Source: CBDUQI01 sp965369325 | GTDB lineage: Bacteria; Pseudomonadota; Gammaproteobacteria; Steroidobacterales; JBCBZW01 | Assembly: GCA_965369325.1 (NCBI GenBank) | Contig: CBDUQI010000049.1 | Location: forward strand, 1-31,243 | Reading direction: 5' to 3' | Length of the DNA stretch: 31,243 nt | In this document: piece by piece, positions 7,345-16,261 of the stretch | Position numbering within the stretch: the first letter of the stretch is position 1 | Layout: every line of letters begins with the position of its first letter | Position numbers and translations under genes: made by a program | Notes under the pieces: model-generated | What the model was told of the DNA's origin: nothing | Database searches by the model: none | Seen by the model: only the letters and a program-made list of their open reading frames with translations

Positions 7345-10170
7345 ATGTGTATGAACCATAGCCGAATTGAATTCAACGCCCTCCGTCGCAGCTGCATGGT
7401 GCGAGCAGGCGCCGCGTTTTGGTGTGTGCTGGCAAGTATGCTGGTGCTGATGCAGGGCCCGATGGCTCACGCTCAGCAGGGCCTGTCGGCCGAGCAGCAA
7501 CGTATATTCTCGCAGATGACCCCGCAGCAGCAGCGCGATCTGCTGGGCGCGGTGGCTGGGCAGGGGGGCGATGGTGCGCAGGTGATCGGTGAGCCGCTAG
7601 CCGAGCTCAGCGCGAACCCGCTGGCGCTGGATACGCGGCTTGGCGGCGAGCCCATGGCGCAGCCGCTGGTGCCACGCTTGGAAGCTGGCAGCACCATTGT
7701 GGTGGCGTTTTCACTGAGTTTGGATACCGATATCGTCGTGGATCCGGCTACTGGCGTGTTTAGCCAGGACGGGGTTGACCTCAATCGCCAACTGCAGCGC
7801 CTGCCGGGCCAGCGGGTGTATGAGCTGGATGAGGCGGGTGTCGTGGAGATTGCTGCGCTTTTTCGGATTCCCCTGGCCGGGCTCACGGTTGAGGAAGCCG
7901 CCATTCGAATTGCTTCGGAACCGCAGCTGTCGATATTTGATGTAACGGTCACGCTGCTTCCGTTGGTTGCGACGGGTGCGGATGCGTTGGAGCTGTTCGG
8001 GCGCAACATTTTTGATCAGCTGCCGTTGGACATTGCCGACCTGGGCGATCTGGCAGTGCCCTCAAGCTATGTCGTCGGCCCTGGCGATTCCATTAAGGTG
8101 TTGCTGTTTGGTTCGCAGAATGCCCAGTACGAGCTATACGTTAACCGGGATGGCGAGGTGCAGTTGCCGGGCATCGGGCCGATTGCGGTGGCTGGGCTGA
8201 CCTTCGAGCAGGTGCATGAGGAGCTAAGTACTCGAGTCTCTGGGCAGATGATTGGCGTGAGCGTCAGCGTCACTATGGGGCGTATCAAGACCATCCGGGT
8301 TTTTGTGACCGGCGATGTGGTGCAACCCGGGGCGTACGTGGTGAGCGGCTTAACCACCATGACCAATGCGCTGCTGGCGAGTGGTGGCATCGAGCCTACA
8401 GGCTCGCTGCGACGGGTAGAGCTGCGCCGAAATGGCTCACTGATCGGCCGGCTGGATTTGTACGATTTGCTGTTGCGCGGGGACTCGCGCGGTGACCGCC
8501 GGCTGAATCCGGGCGATGTGATTTTTGTGCCTTCGATCGGCCAGGTAGCAGGCGTGCAGGGGCTGGTCAACCGCCCGGGCCTGTATGAGCTGAATGGTGA
8601 GACCACCGTGGGCCAGCTTGTGGACCTGGCCGGCGGTCTCAAACCCGAGGCGCGGCGCGCCAGTGCCAGTCTGGCGCGTATCTCCCAGTCAGGTGAGCGA
8701 ACCGTCCGAGAAGTGAATCTTGGGCAGCGTTCTGGGTTATCCGTGGGGTTGCGTGATGGTGATATCTTGCGCGTCAGTCCGGTGCTGGAAGAGCATTTTG
8801 GCACGGTGTCGCTGGTGGGGCATGTGCACGAGGCGCGCCACCATGAGTACCGGCCGGGGATACGTCTGACCTCGCTGGTGCCTGCCATGAGTGCGCTGCG
8901 CCCGCTGGCGGATACAGGCTATGTGCTGGTGCGGCGCCAGCCCCAGCCCGGTGGTCCGATCTCAGTATTTTCGATCGATTACAAGCGTGCGCTGGCAGCA
9001 CCTGCATCGCCCGCCAACCCGGAGCTGATGCCGCGCGATACGGTGCGATTCTTTGAGCTGGCTGAGGATCGTGCCGGGTTTGTGCGACCGCTGATTGACG
9101 AGTTGTCCGCCCAGCGTGCCGGGGTAGATGCGCTGGCTCAGGTCGGTGTGGGTGGTCAGGTAACTGTGCCAGGCACGTATCCGCTGGAAGCCGGGATGCG
9201 AATCAGCGATTTGCTGCGTGCCAGCGGCAGCTTGCTTGAGTCGGCCTACACGGTGGATGCGGAACTATCCCGTTACAGTGCGGCCAATGGCGAGTATCGC
9301 AGTACCTCGTTGGTCGAGGTGAATCTGGCCGCTGTACTGGCGGGTGAACGCGAAGCAGATCTGACGCTGCAGGCACACGATTTCCTCACCATCAAGGAAA
9401 TGCCCGAATGGCAGGCAGGGGAACGCGTGCGGATTTCCGGCGAAGTGCGGTTCCCGGGCTTTTACCCGATTCGCCGCGGGGAGACGCTGAACTCGGTGCT
9501 GCGCCGTGCGGGAGGCCTAACGGATCTTGCGTTTATCGAAGGCAGCATATTTGTGCGCGAGGAGTTACGGGAGCGGGAGCAGGATCAACTGGAGGCGCTG
9601 GCACAGCGGCTGGAAAGCGATCTGGTGAGTTTCTCACTCAAATCCCTTCAGGAGGGCGCGGAGGCCACTCAGGTGCTGACGCTGGGCCAGCAATTGCTGA
9701 GTCAGTTGCGCGAGACCAAAGCGACGGGGCGTCTGGTGGTTGAGATCGACAGCGTCATGGCGTCGGACACCGATCCGAGCAACGACATTATTCTAAAAGA
9801 TGGTGACCACCTGAGTATTCCAAAACGGACTCAGGAGGTGACGGTGCTGGGCGAAGTGCAGTACGCGACCTCGCATATTTTCGCCCCCGGCCTGGAACGC
9901 GACGGCTACATCGGGCGCAGCGGTGGGATGACCCAGCAGGCAGATCACAAACGTATCTACGTGGTACGTGCCAACGGCGAGGTCCTCGCCAGCGAGCGTT
10001 CGGCCTGGTTCCGGCGCAATTTCTCCGGCGAAATGCGGCCCGGCGATACTATCGTTGTGCCCATTGACGCTGATCGCGTCGCGCCTCTGGCGTTGTGGAG
10101 CAGTGTGTCACAGATCATTTACCAGTTAGCTCTGGCAGCGGCGAGCGCAAACGCCGTCGGCGTCTTTTAG
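7345..10170 (+). CDS. Large multi-SLBB polysaccharide export protein (Wza-like)
   Basis: A 941-residue predicted secreted/outer-membrane exporter for the polysaccharide. A signal peptide lies near residues 18-43 (ending MAHA). A Poly_export (PES) domain starts near Y242 with YVVGPGDSIKVLLFG and is followed by GEVQLPGIGPIAVAGLTFEQV. About six SLBB-type beta-grasp repeats follow, each with a GxVxxPGxY-like entry: VTGDVVQPGAYVV, GLVNRPGLYEL, LVGHVHEARHHEY, GGQVTVPGTYPL, SGEVRFPGFYPI and LGEVQYATSHIF. The last 28 residues could form an amphipathic membrane helix, as in Wza. Wza itself is about 380 residues; this belongs to the larger multi-SLBB group. No lipobox cysteine is clear. The gene begins 27 bp after wzi; nearby ATGs at 7351 and 7396 are alternative starts. 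Confidence 0.88.
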   Translation: MCMNHSRIEFNALRRSCMVRAGAAFWCVLASMLVLMQGPMAHAQQGLSAEQQRIFSQMTPQQQRDLLGAVAGQGGDGAQVIGEPLAELSANPLALDTRLGGEPMAQPLVPRLEAGSTIVVAFSLSLDTDIVVDPATGVFSQDGVDLNRQLQRLPGQRVYELDEAGVVEIAALFRIPLAGLTVEEAAIRIASEPQLSIFDVTVTLLPLVATGADALELFGRNIFDQLPLDIADLGDLAVPSSYVVGPGDSIKVLLFGSQNAQYELYVNRDGEVQLPGIGPIAVAGLTFEQVHEELSTRVSGQMIGVSVSVTMGRIKTIRVFVTGDVVQPGAYVVSGLTTMTNALLASGGIEPTGSLRRVELRRNGSLIGRLDLYDLLLRGDSRGDRRLNPGDVIFVPSIGQVAGVQGLVNRPGLYELNGETTVGQLVDLAGGLKPEARRASASLARISQSGERTVREVNLGQRSGLSVGLRDGDILRVSPVLEEHFGTVSLVGHVHEARHHEYRPGIRLTSLVPAMSALRPLADTGYVLVRRQPQPGGPISVFSIDYKRALAAPASPANPELMPRDTVRFFELAEDRAGFVRPLIDELSAQRAGVDALAQVGVGGQVTVPGTYPLEAGMRISDLLRASGSLLESAYTVDAELSRYSAANGEYRSTSLVEVNLAAVLAGEREADLTLQAHDFLTIKEMPEWQAGERVRISGEVRFPGFYPIRRGETLNSVLRRAGGLTDLAFIEGSIFVREELREREQDQLEALAQRLESDLVSFSLKSLQEGAEATQVLTLGQQLLSQLRETKATGRLVVEIDSVMASDTDPSNDIILKDGDHLSIPKRTQEVTVLGEVQYATSHIFAPGLERDGYIGRSGGMTQQADHKRIYVVRANGEVLASERSAWFRRNFSGEMRPGDTIVVPIDADRVAPLALWSSVSQIIYQLALAAASANAVGVF

Positions 10171-10216
10171 GCTCTTCGCCCCTAGCGCTCGGGGGCCCGT
10201 CTTGCCTTAACTCGGC

Positions 10217-10235
10217 GGCGAGGTTAGGCCTCGCC
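10217..10235 (+). repeat. Stem-loop in the gap between the SLBB exporter and the antiporter
   Basis: A perfect 7-bp inverted repeat (GGCGAGG / CCTCGCC) with a 5-nt loop lies 46 bp after the exporter stop and 49 bp before the antiporter start. There is no T-run after it, so it is not a convincing intrinsic terminator. It could be a processing or attenuation hairpin. Confidence 0.35.
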
Positions 10236-10284
10236 AAGATGTATGTCGCAGAGCGGCGCAGCCGCGGCGGCGGAGGAGTTCACG

Positions 10285-11538
10285 ATGGCAGCACTCAATC
10301 AACTAGCGCTCATCTGGGTTGCCGTATTTGTCGCCGTGGTGGCGGCGCGCAAGACACGTCTTACCCCGGTGTTGTACTACCTGGCGGCTGGTGTGCTACT
10401 GGTAAATGTCGGGCTGCTGCCTGAGCACCCCGCGCCGTTTATCGAAGGTTTTGCTGAGGTTGGCATTATCCTCATCATGTTCGCCCTCGGATTTGAAGAG
10501 GACACAGGCAATTTCCTGTCAAGCATCAAAAAGAGCTGGGGCATTGCTTTTTTCGGTGCTCTCGCACCGTTTCTGGTGGCGTACTTTGTCGCTGATTACT
10601 ACTGGGGTGACCGCAATCTGGCACTGATGGTAGGGCTGACCATGACCGCCACCGCGGTGTCACTTACCATGGTGTCGCTCAAGAGCGAAGGCCTGGGACA
10701 GTCGCCGGTGGCGACACGCATCATGACCTCTGCCGTGCTGGATGACATCGCCTCCCTGGCCATTGTGGCCATTCTGGTGCCGGTGGCGACTGGTCAGGCG
10801 AGCCTGACGGTTGCCGGGATCGCCCTGGTACTGAGCAAGGCAATCGCATTTTTCCTCGCCATTTCGATCGTTGGCTTATGGGTGCTGCCGCGGCATGAGA
10901 GCGGCTGGCTGTCGCGCCTGCCGATTATCGGGCGATTCGGTTTGCGGGATATCCTGGGTTTTGATGCTGGCGAGTACGCAACGCTTACCGTATTGTTATT
11001 GGCGCTTGGTGTAGGGCTGCTGGGCCATCTGTTCGGTTTCCATCCGGCAGTCGGGGCGTACATGGCAGGCTTGATACTCAAAGAAGAGTATTTCCATCGC
11101 CGGCAGGCGCGCGATTCTTATTCCGAAACCCACAACATTGTTAATAGCGCCGCGTTTACCTGGATGGGGCCGGTGTTTTTTGTGCTGCTGGGAAGCAAGC
11201 TGATTTTTGAGTGGGATGTATTGGTATCGGTGTTGCCGCAGACCATGGTGTTGTTGTTTGGGGTGCTGGTGGGGCAAGTGACCTCGGCGTCCGTTGCCGC
11301 GCGCTACACGGGCGGTATGAACTGGGCGCAGAGCGTCATGATAGGGTTTGGCATGCTGGGCCGAGCAGAGCTCGCATTTGTTGTGATTAACATTGCGTAT
11401 GTGCAGCACTCGATCCTTAACACCGAGGCCTTCTACATGCTGATGCTGACCATTTTCTGGCTCAATGTGGCTGTACCGGTGGGGATCCGATTGTGGAAGC
11501 CTGTCTACGAGCGCGCGGAGCGTGCCGAGGATGCCTAG
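10285..11538 (+). CDS. Cation:proton antiporter, CPA2 (KefB/NapA-like) family, membrane domain only
   Basis: A 417-residue inner-membrane protein with about 12 hydrophobic segments, predicted to exchange Na+ or K+ for protons. Family signs are the LTPVLYYLAAGVLL start, AEVGIILIMFALGFEED, the LTMTATAVSLTMVSL discontinuous-helix region, SAVLDDIASLAIVAIL (the double-aspartate ion-binding motif) and GFHPAVGAYMAGLIL. No C-terminal RCK/TrkA-N domain is present, unlike KefB/KefC. ATG 10285 has an ideal GGAGGAG ribosome-binding site at 10272-10278; the frame is open from 10243, but that part is Ala-rich filler. It follows the polysaccharide exporter on the same strand, which is an odd neighbour for capsule genes. 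Substrate ion cannot be told from sequence. Confidence 0.9.
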   Translation: MAALNQLALIWVAVFVAVVAARKTRLTPVLYYLAAGVLLVNVGLLPEHPAPFIEGFAEVGIILIMFALGFEEDTGNFLSSIKKSWGIAFFGALAPFLVAYFVADYYWGDRNLALMVGLTMTATAVSLTMVSLKSEGLGQSPVATRIMTSAVLDDIASLAIVAILVPVATGQASLTVAGIALVLSKAIAFFLAISIVGLWVLPRHESGWLSRLPIIGRFGLRDILGFDAGEYATLTVLLLALGVGLLGHLFGFHPAVGAYMAGLILKEEYFHRRQARDSYSETHNIVNSAAFTWMGPVFFVLLGSKLIFEWDVLVSVLPQTMVLLFGVLVGQVTSASVAARYTGGMNWAQSVMIGFGMLGRAELAFVVINIAYVQHSILNTEAFYMLMLTIFWLNVAVPVGIRLWKPVYERAERAEDA

Positions 11539-11576
11539 CGAAGCGGTGCGCGCGCGGGCACTCGTTATACGCTAGG
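11534..11576. repeat. Inverted repeat in the gap between convergent genes
   Basis: CCTAGCG (11534-11540) and CGCTAGG (11570-11576) are perfect 7-bp arms enclosing a GC-rich 29-nt loop that holds a further GTGC/GCAC pairing. It spans the 42-bp gap between the antiporter stop and the convergent manB stop. It could act as a bidirectional transcription end, but there is no T-run on either side. Confidence 0.3.
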
Positions 11577-11580
11577 TTGA

Positions 11581-12948
11581 TCAGCCTGGTACGCCGCCCA
11601 CCAGGGTGAGCAATTCGTCGGTTTTCTCCTGCATCAGCCCGACATCCTGGCGGCTTTCAACATTCAGCCGAATAAGCGGCTCGGTGTTGGATTTGCGTAA
11701 GTTAAAACGCCAGTTTTCAAAGCTCAGCCCCAGCCCGTCAGTCGTATCCTCGGCCAGCGCTTGCGAGAGGTAGTGTTCACGTACGGTGCGCATGACGGCA
11801 TTCGCATCATCCACCCGCCGGTTGATTTCGCCGCTGGCGGGATAATGGGCGATACGCTCCTCAATCAGTGCAGACAGCGGCTTGCCGGTGCGGCTGATGA
11901 TCTCGCTAATTAGCAACCAGGGGATCATGCCTGAATCGCAGTAGGCAAAGTCGCGGAAGTAGTGATGCGCGCTCATCTCGCCACCGTATACGGCGTCTTC
12001 CTCGCGCATGCGCTCCTTGATGAACGCGTGCCCCGCTTTGGTCTGTACCGCGATGCCGCCATGTGTTTGCGCTACATCCTGCGTGTTCCAGATCAGACGC
12101 GGGTCGTGCACGATTTTCTGTCCGGGGCGCTGCGTGAGGAAGGCTGAGGCCAGCAAGCCGACTATATAGTAGCCCTCTATGAAATTGCCTTGCTCATCAA
12201 ACAGGAAACAGCGATCAAAATCACCGTCCCAGGCCAAAGCAAGGTCGGCGCCGCTGGCCTTGATCGCCTCCACCGTAGGCGCGCGATTCTCGGGGATCAG
12301 CGGATTGGGGACGCCGTTGGGGAAATCACCATCCGGCTCGTAGTGCACTTTGATAATTTCAAACGGGAGATGCGGCTGCAGCAGGTCCATTGCCTTGCCC
12401 GCCACGCCGTTGCCGGGGTTGGCCACAATCTTGAGCGGTTTCAGCGAATCAACATCCACGTAGCCGAGCAGGTGTCGGGTGTAGGCCTCAGTGGTGTCGG
12501 TCGGGATGATCCGTCCGGGGGTGGCGGCTGCGGGCGCAAATTCGCCGCTCTCGGCCATTTCTCTAATTTGCTTCAGTCCGGTATCGGCGCTGATCGGGCG
12601 CGAGCCCTCACGCACAAACTTCATGCCGTTGTAATCGGGCGGATTGTGGCTGGCGGTTATCATGATGCCGCCATCCGCATCGGCATCGTTAAAAGTTGCG
12701 AAGTAAACCTCCTCGGTGCCGCACAAACCTATATCCAGCACATCAGCGCCGGCCTCAGTCAGCCCGCGTGCCAACGCCTGCATCAGCGCAGCACTGGAAT
12801 GGCGCATGTCGGCGCCGACAACGACCCGTCGCGCATTGAGGAATGCGGCGTATGCACGGCCTATACGCCAGGCGATGTCCTCATCCATCTCGTCCGGTAC
12901 CCGGCCGCGTGCATCATAGGCTTTGAAACATGTGATTGGTCTATGCAT
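11581..12948 (-). CDS. manB: Phosphomannomutase (CpsG/ManB type)
   Basis: Converts mannose-6-phosphate to mannose-1-phosphate for GDP-mannose synthesis. The 455-residue protein is full length for the alpha-D-phosphohexomutase family and resembles E. coli CpsG throughout. The phosphoserine loop is TASHNPPDYNG with S100. The Mg2+ loop is DGDFDR at 241-246. The sugar-binding GEMSAHH loop is at 323-329, and the phosphate-binding SNTEP is at 420-424. ATG 12948 gives the family N-terminus (MHRPITCFKAYDARG); a longer frame to 13029 is upstream overlap. Its start overlaps the manC stop by 8 bp, so the two are translationally coupled. A dual phosphomannomutase/phosphoglucomutase activity cannot be excluded. 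Confidence 0.95.
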   Translation of the reverse strand: MHRPITCFKAYDARGRVPDEMDEDIAWRIGRAYAAFLNARRVVVGADMRHSSAALMQALARGLTEAGADVLDIGLCGTEEVYFATFNDADADGGIMITASHNPPDYNGMKFVREGSRPISADTGLKQIREMAESGEFAPAAATPGRIIPTDTTEAYTRHLLGYVDVDSLKPLKIVANPGNGVAGKAMDLLQPHLPFEIIKVHYEPDGDFPNGVPNPLIPENRAPTVEAIKASGADLALAWDGDFDRCFLFDEQGNFIEGYYIVGLLASAFLTQRPGQKIVHDPRLIWNTQDVAQTHGGIAVQTKAGHAFIKERMREEDAVYGGEMSAHHYFRDFAYCDSGMIPWLLISEIISRTGKPLSALIEERIAHYPASGEINRRVDDANAVMRTVREHYLSQALAEDTTDGLGLSFENWRFNLRKSNTEPLIRLNVESRQDVGLMQEKTDELLTLVGGVPG

Positions 12949-14383
12949 TGGTCTGCCCCGCTCGCCCATAGTTATCTTCAAAGCGGACGATGTCGTCTTC
13001 GCCCAGATAGCTTCCTGATTGCACTTCAATAAGCTCCAGCGGCAACTGGCCGGGGTTGTGCAGGCGATGCGTCGTGCCCACCGGAATGTAAGTAGACTGG
13101 TTTTCAGTTAACAGGAACACCTCCTCGCCTCGGGTGACCTCCGCGGTGCCACTGACCACAATCCAGTGCTCTGCCCGGTGGTGATGCATTTGCAGTGAGA
13201 GTACTGCACCCGGCTTGACGGTAATGCGCTTCACCTGAAAACGCTCGCCCATATCGATACTGTCGTACGAGCCCCAAGGCCGAAACACCTCACGGTGTAA
13301 CAACGCCTCGCCACGGTCGGACTGACGCAGTCGGTCCACCAGGGCTTTTACGTCATGCGCCTGGTCGCGTTCGGCCACCAGCACCGCATCTGAGGTCTCG
13401 ATCACAACATGGTTCTTAAGGCCCACGGTGGCCACCAGCCGATGATCGGCATGAATGTAACAACCTTCGGTGTTCTCGGCTAGCACGTCACCCACCGTGA
13501 CGTTGCCGGACTCGTCAGCTGTATTGGCAGCGCACAATGATGACCAGGTGCCAACATCGTTCCACCCGGCTTCCATTGGCACCACTGCGGCGTCGCGGGT
13601 TTTCTCCATGACGGCGTAGTCAATAGAGTTACTGGGGCAGACCTCGAAAGAGTCTGCATCCAGGCGCAGAAAGTCCAGATCTTTCACCGCGTGAAAGTAC
13701 GCGCGACGGCACACTTCCAGCATATCCGGCTCAAATTCGCGCAACTCACTCAGGTAGCGGGTAGCAGAGAACATGAACATGCCACTGTTCCAGAGGTAAT
13801 CGCCAGAGGCCAGATAACCCTGGGCTGTTTCTCTGTCGGGCTTCTCTACGAACTTGACCACGTCGCGTGCCGGCACGCCGCTGATTGGATCGCCCGCACG
13901 GATGTATCCGTAGCCTGTCTCCGGATGCGTCGGGTTAATCCCGAACGTTACCAGCTTGCCGGCGGCCGCCGCCTTGGCTGCATCGGCGACCGCGCCGCGA
14001 AACGCTTTAATGTCTTGGATAACGTGGTCGGCTGGCAGCACTAGCAAAGTGCAGTCTTCCATGCCCTGGGCTTCGCACATCTGCTCGGCGGCCAGCGCGG
14101 CGACGGCCACTGCGGGGGCGGTATTGCGCCCAATAGGTTCCAGCAGGATCGCAGCGGGGTCAACGTTAATCTTGCGGATCTGCTCCGCCACGAGAAACCG
14201 GTGTTCCTCATTGCACACCAGGATCGGTGCGCCCAGCCCGTCCAGGCCTTGTAGCCGCAGTACCGTATCTTGCAGCATGGTGTTGTCGCCGACCAGCCGC
14301 AATAACTGCTTGGGGTATAACTTTCGCGACAATGGCCACAACCGTGTGCCCGAGCCGCCCGAAAGTATCAGCGGAATAATCAT
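12941..14383 (-). CDS. manC: Mannose-1-phosphate guanylyltransferase / mannose-6-phosphate isomerase (bifunctional type II)
   Basis: A 480-residue enzyme predicted to make GDP-mannose from GTP and mannose-1-phosphate, with a second domain for fructose-6-phosphate/mannose-6-phosphate isomerisation. The N-terminal nucleotidyltransferase signature LSGGSGTRLWPLSR is at residues 7-20, with KPD(R) near FVEKPDRETA. The C-terminal cupin of type II isomerases (about 360-470) includes FRPWGSYDSI, QMHHHRAEHWIVVSGTAEV and TENQSTYIPVGTTHRLHNPG. ATG 14383 has GGAG six bases upstream. It lies upstream of manB in the same transcript, and 191 bp downstream of ugd with its own candidate extended -10 promoter. 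Confidence 0.96.
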   Translation of the reverse strand: MIIPLILSGGSGTRLWPLSRKLYPKQLLRLVGDNTMLQDTVLRLQGLDGLGAPILVCNEEHRFLVAEQIRKINVDPAAILLEPIGRNTAPAVAVAALAAEQMCEAQGMEDCTLLVLPADHVIQDIKAFRGAVADAAKAAAAGKLVTFGINPTHPETGYGYIRAGDPISGVPARDVVKFVEKPDRETAQGYLASGDYLWNSGMFMFSATRYLSELREFEPDMLEVCRRAYFHAVKDLDFLRLDADSFEVCPSNSIDYAVMEKTRDAAVVPMEAGWNDVGTWSSLCAANTADESGNVTVGDVLAENTEGCYIHADHRLVATVGLKNHVVIETSDAVLVAERDQAHDVKALVDRLRQSDRGEALLHREVFRPWGSYDSIDMGERFQVKRITVKPGAVLSLQMHHHRAEHWIVVSGTAEVTRGEEVFLLTENQSTYIPVGTTHRLHNPGQLPLELIEVQSGSYLGEDDIVRFEDNYGRAGQTNA

Positions 14384-14465
14384 CGAAACTCCATATCTTC
14401 AAATTCTTTGGCCCGCCCACGGCCTGCCGTCTGCCAAAGGCTATCCGTTGCTGGCGAGAACTGCG

Positions 14466-14474
14466 CTTATACCA
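14466..14474 (-). promoter_or_regulatory. Candidate extended -10 promoter for manC-manB
   Basis: On the minus strand the sequence TGGTATAAG forms an extended -10 element (TGn followed by TATAAG), about 80 bases before the manC start. No good -35 hexamer is present, which extended -10 promoters can tolerate. A 10-bp perfect palindrome ACGTTAACGT (14518-14527) lies about 45 bp upstream of it and could be a regulator site. Confidence 0.35.
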
Positions 14475-14574
14475 GAGTTACCGCGTCACTTGCGAGCCAA
14501 TATGTCATGTTCCGCACACGTTAACGTTTGCTCGTCGCTATCGCCTTGTGCCGTTGCGGATGGGACTGCGCGCT

Positions 14575-15906
14575 CTAGGCGGCGATCCCGCGGCCGATGC
14601 CGTAGTAGGCGAAGCCCAGATTCGCGAGCAGCGCCGGATCGTACAGGTTGCGACCATCGAATATCACCGGCGTGCTGAGTTCCTTTTTTATGCCATCGAA
14701 GTTCGGGCTGCGGAACTCGTTCCACTCCGTGACGATGACCAGCGCATCGGCGCCTTCCAGCGTCTGCGGACCCGTGGGGCATATGACTAAATCGTCGCGC
14801 TCGCCGTAAATGCGTCGCGCTTCATCGTGCGCGACCGGATCGTAGGCGCGTACTTTGGCGCCGGCGGCCCACAGCGCCTCCATGAGCGCGCGGCTGGGGG
14901 CCTCGCGCATGTCGTCGGTGTTGGGCTTGAATGCCAAGCCCCACAGCGCGAATGTCTTGCCAGCCAGTTCGCCCCCGAAGTGATGGTGGATCTTCTCAAA
15001 CAACCGATGCTTCTGCCGGTCGTTCACCTGCTCAACGGCGTTCAGCAGCTGCGCCATGTAGTCCCAGCTGTCGGCGGAGCGTGCCAGCGCGGCAACATCT
15101 TTAGGAAAGCAGGAGCCACCATAGCCGCAGCCGGGATAAATAAAGTGATAGCCGATGCGCGGATCGGAGCCAATGCCCGAGCGTACGTTCTCGATGTCTG
15201 CCCCGCAGCGTTCGGCGATATTGGCCAGTTCATTCATGAACGAGATCTTGGTGGCAAGCATGGCGTTAGCCGCGTACTTGGTTAACTCAGCCGATCGGAT
15301 GTCCATGGAGATCAGCCGATCGCGATTTCTTGTAAACGGATCGTAAAGCGCACGTAAGAGCTCTGTCGTGCGTGGATTGTCGGTACCGACGACAATGCGA
15401 TCAGGCTTCATGAAGTCGCTGACGGCCGCGCCTTCTTTTAGAAATTCCGGGTTACTGACAACATCGAATTCGACGTTGACCTGTCGGCTGTCTAACTCTT
15501 TCTGGATGGCCGCACGTACAAGGTCCGCAGTACCGACAGGCACGGTGGACTTGTCGATGACAATACGATACTCCTGCGCGTACTGGCCGATGCTGCGGGC
15601 GACGCTCAGCACATGCTTGAGGTCGGCCGAGCCGTCCTCATCGGGTGGGGTTCCGACCGCGATCATCTGAAACAGGCCGTGAGCGACGCCTGCGGCAACG
15701 TCGGTGGTGAACTCCAGCCGCCCGGCATCCTGGTTGCGCCGTACAATCTCGGTCAGGCCCGGCTCGTGGATGGGGACTTCACCCTGTTTGAGCATGGCAA
15801 TCTTCTGTTCATCAATGTCCACGCACATAACGTGATTGCCGGTTTCAGCGAAGCAGCCGCCGGTCACCAGGCCAACGTAGCCGGAGCCAAATATCGTAAT
15901 GTTCAT
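14575..15906 (-). CDS. ugd: UDP-glucose 6-dehydrogenase
   Basis: Oxidises UDP-glucose to UDP-glucuronate using two NAD+, supplying UDP-GlcA and, through the epimerase at 4629, UDP-GalA. The 443-residue sequence begins MNITIFGSGYVGLVTGGCFAE, the NAD-binding Rossmann motif at the very N-terminus. It continues with the GTPPDEDGSADLKHVL and VVSNPEFLKEGAAVSDFMKPDRIVVG-type segments. The catalytic cysteine is C266 in GYGGSCFPKDVAAL, and the C-terminal GLAFKPNTDDMREAPS follows. Length is typical. The ribosome-binding site is weak. It is the first gene of the minus-strand ugd-manC-manB set. The sequence distinguishes it clearly from the TviB-like enzyme at 3305. Confidence 0.96.
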   Translation of the reverse strand: MNITIFGSGYVGLVTGGCFAETGNHVMCVDIDEQKIAMLKQGEVPIHEPGLTEIVRRNQDAGRLEFTTDVAAGVAHGLFQMIAVGTPPDEDGSADLKHVLSVARSIGQYAQEYRIVIDKSTVPVGTADLVRAAIQKELDSRQVNVEFDVVSNPEFLKEGAAVSDFMKPDRIVVGTDNPRTTELLRALYDPFTRNRDRLISMDIRSAELTKYAANAMLATKISFMNELANIAERCGADIENVRSGIGSDPRIGYHFIYPGCGYGGSCFPKDVAALARSADSWDYMAQLLNAVEQVNDRQKHRLFEKIHHHFGGELAGKTFALWGLAFKPNTDDMREAPSRALMEALWAAGAKVRAYDPVAHDEARRIYGERDDLVICPTGPQTLEGADALVIVTEWNEFRSPNFDGIKKELSTPVIFDGRNLYDPALLANLGFAYYGIGRGIAA

Positions 15907-16116
15907 TTTTGTCGCTTGTCTAAGGTTCTTTGAGTACCGGCGGCTGATTTTGGGCCGCTGGCGCAGTACGGGCGCAATTCTACCCTGTTAACGTGATGCG
16001 TGAGCGCCGGCTGACCACCGGTGCTCTTTCTATTAGGCCTTCCTCGCCAGCTGACCAAGCCCGCGAACGGGTGAGGCGCCAGCCCTGAATTGAGCAAATG
16101 CCATGCCTCCGGGTGT

Positions 16117-16139
16117 CGAGCAGCGCTTTGGGCTGCTCG
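16117..16139. repeat. Stem-loop with 8-bp perfect stem
   Basis: CGAGCAGC (16117-16124) pairs with GCTGCTCG (16132-16139) around a 7-nt loop. It lies in the ugd leader side of the divergent region, about 210 bp from the ugd start. No T-run follows on either strand, so terminator function is unsupported. Confidence 0.4.
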
Positions 16140-16210
16140 GGCCCCGTGGCTGCACAGCCGTACAGTACTTCATGCCTACAGGTCTCCTTAGTTGATGATA
16201 ATTTCGTGGT

Positions 16211-16261
16211 CGTACAGTTGGCCGCCCCGGTAGACTCGTAAGTTGCTGTTCCAACTGTACG
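16211..16261. promoter_or_regulatory. 11-bp perfect inverted repeat, possible operator pair
   Basis: CGTACAGTTGG (16211-16221) and CCAACTGTACG (16251-16261) are exact reverse complements separated by 29 nt. A third copy of the core CGTACAGT lies at 16159-16166, within a near-palindromic GTACAGTAC. Repeated half-sites of this kind are typical of regulator binding, although an RNA hairpin is also possible. Confidence 0.4.

Noticed and set aside
5754..7385. CAACGCCCTCCG repeated at 5754-5765 and 7374-7385 near two gene starts
   Set aside because: A 12-base match in GC-rich DNA with no flanking similarity is likely chance.
12190..13032. Plus-strand open frame of 280 codons opposite manB
   Set aside because: Mirror of the phosphomannomutase coding sequence; no ribosome-binding site or domain.
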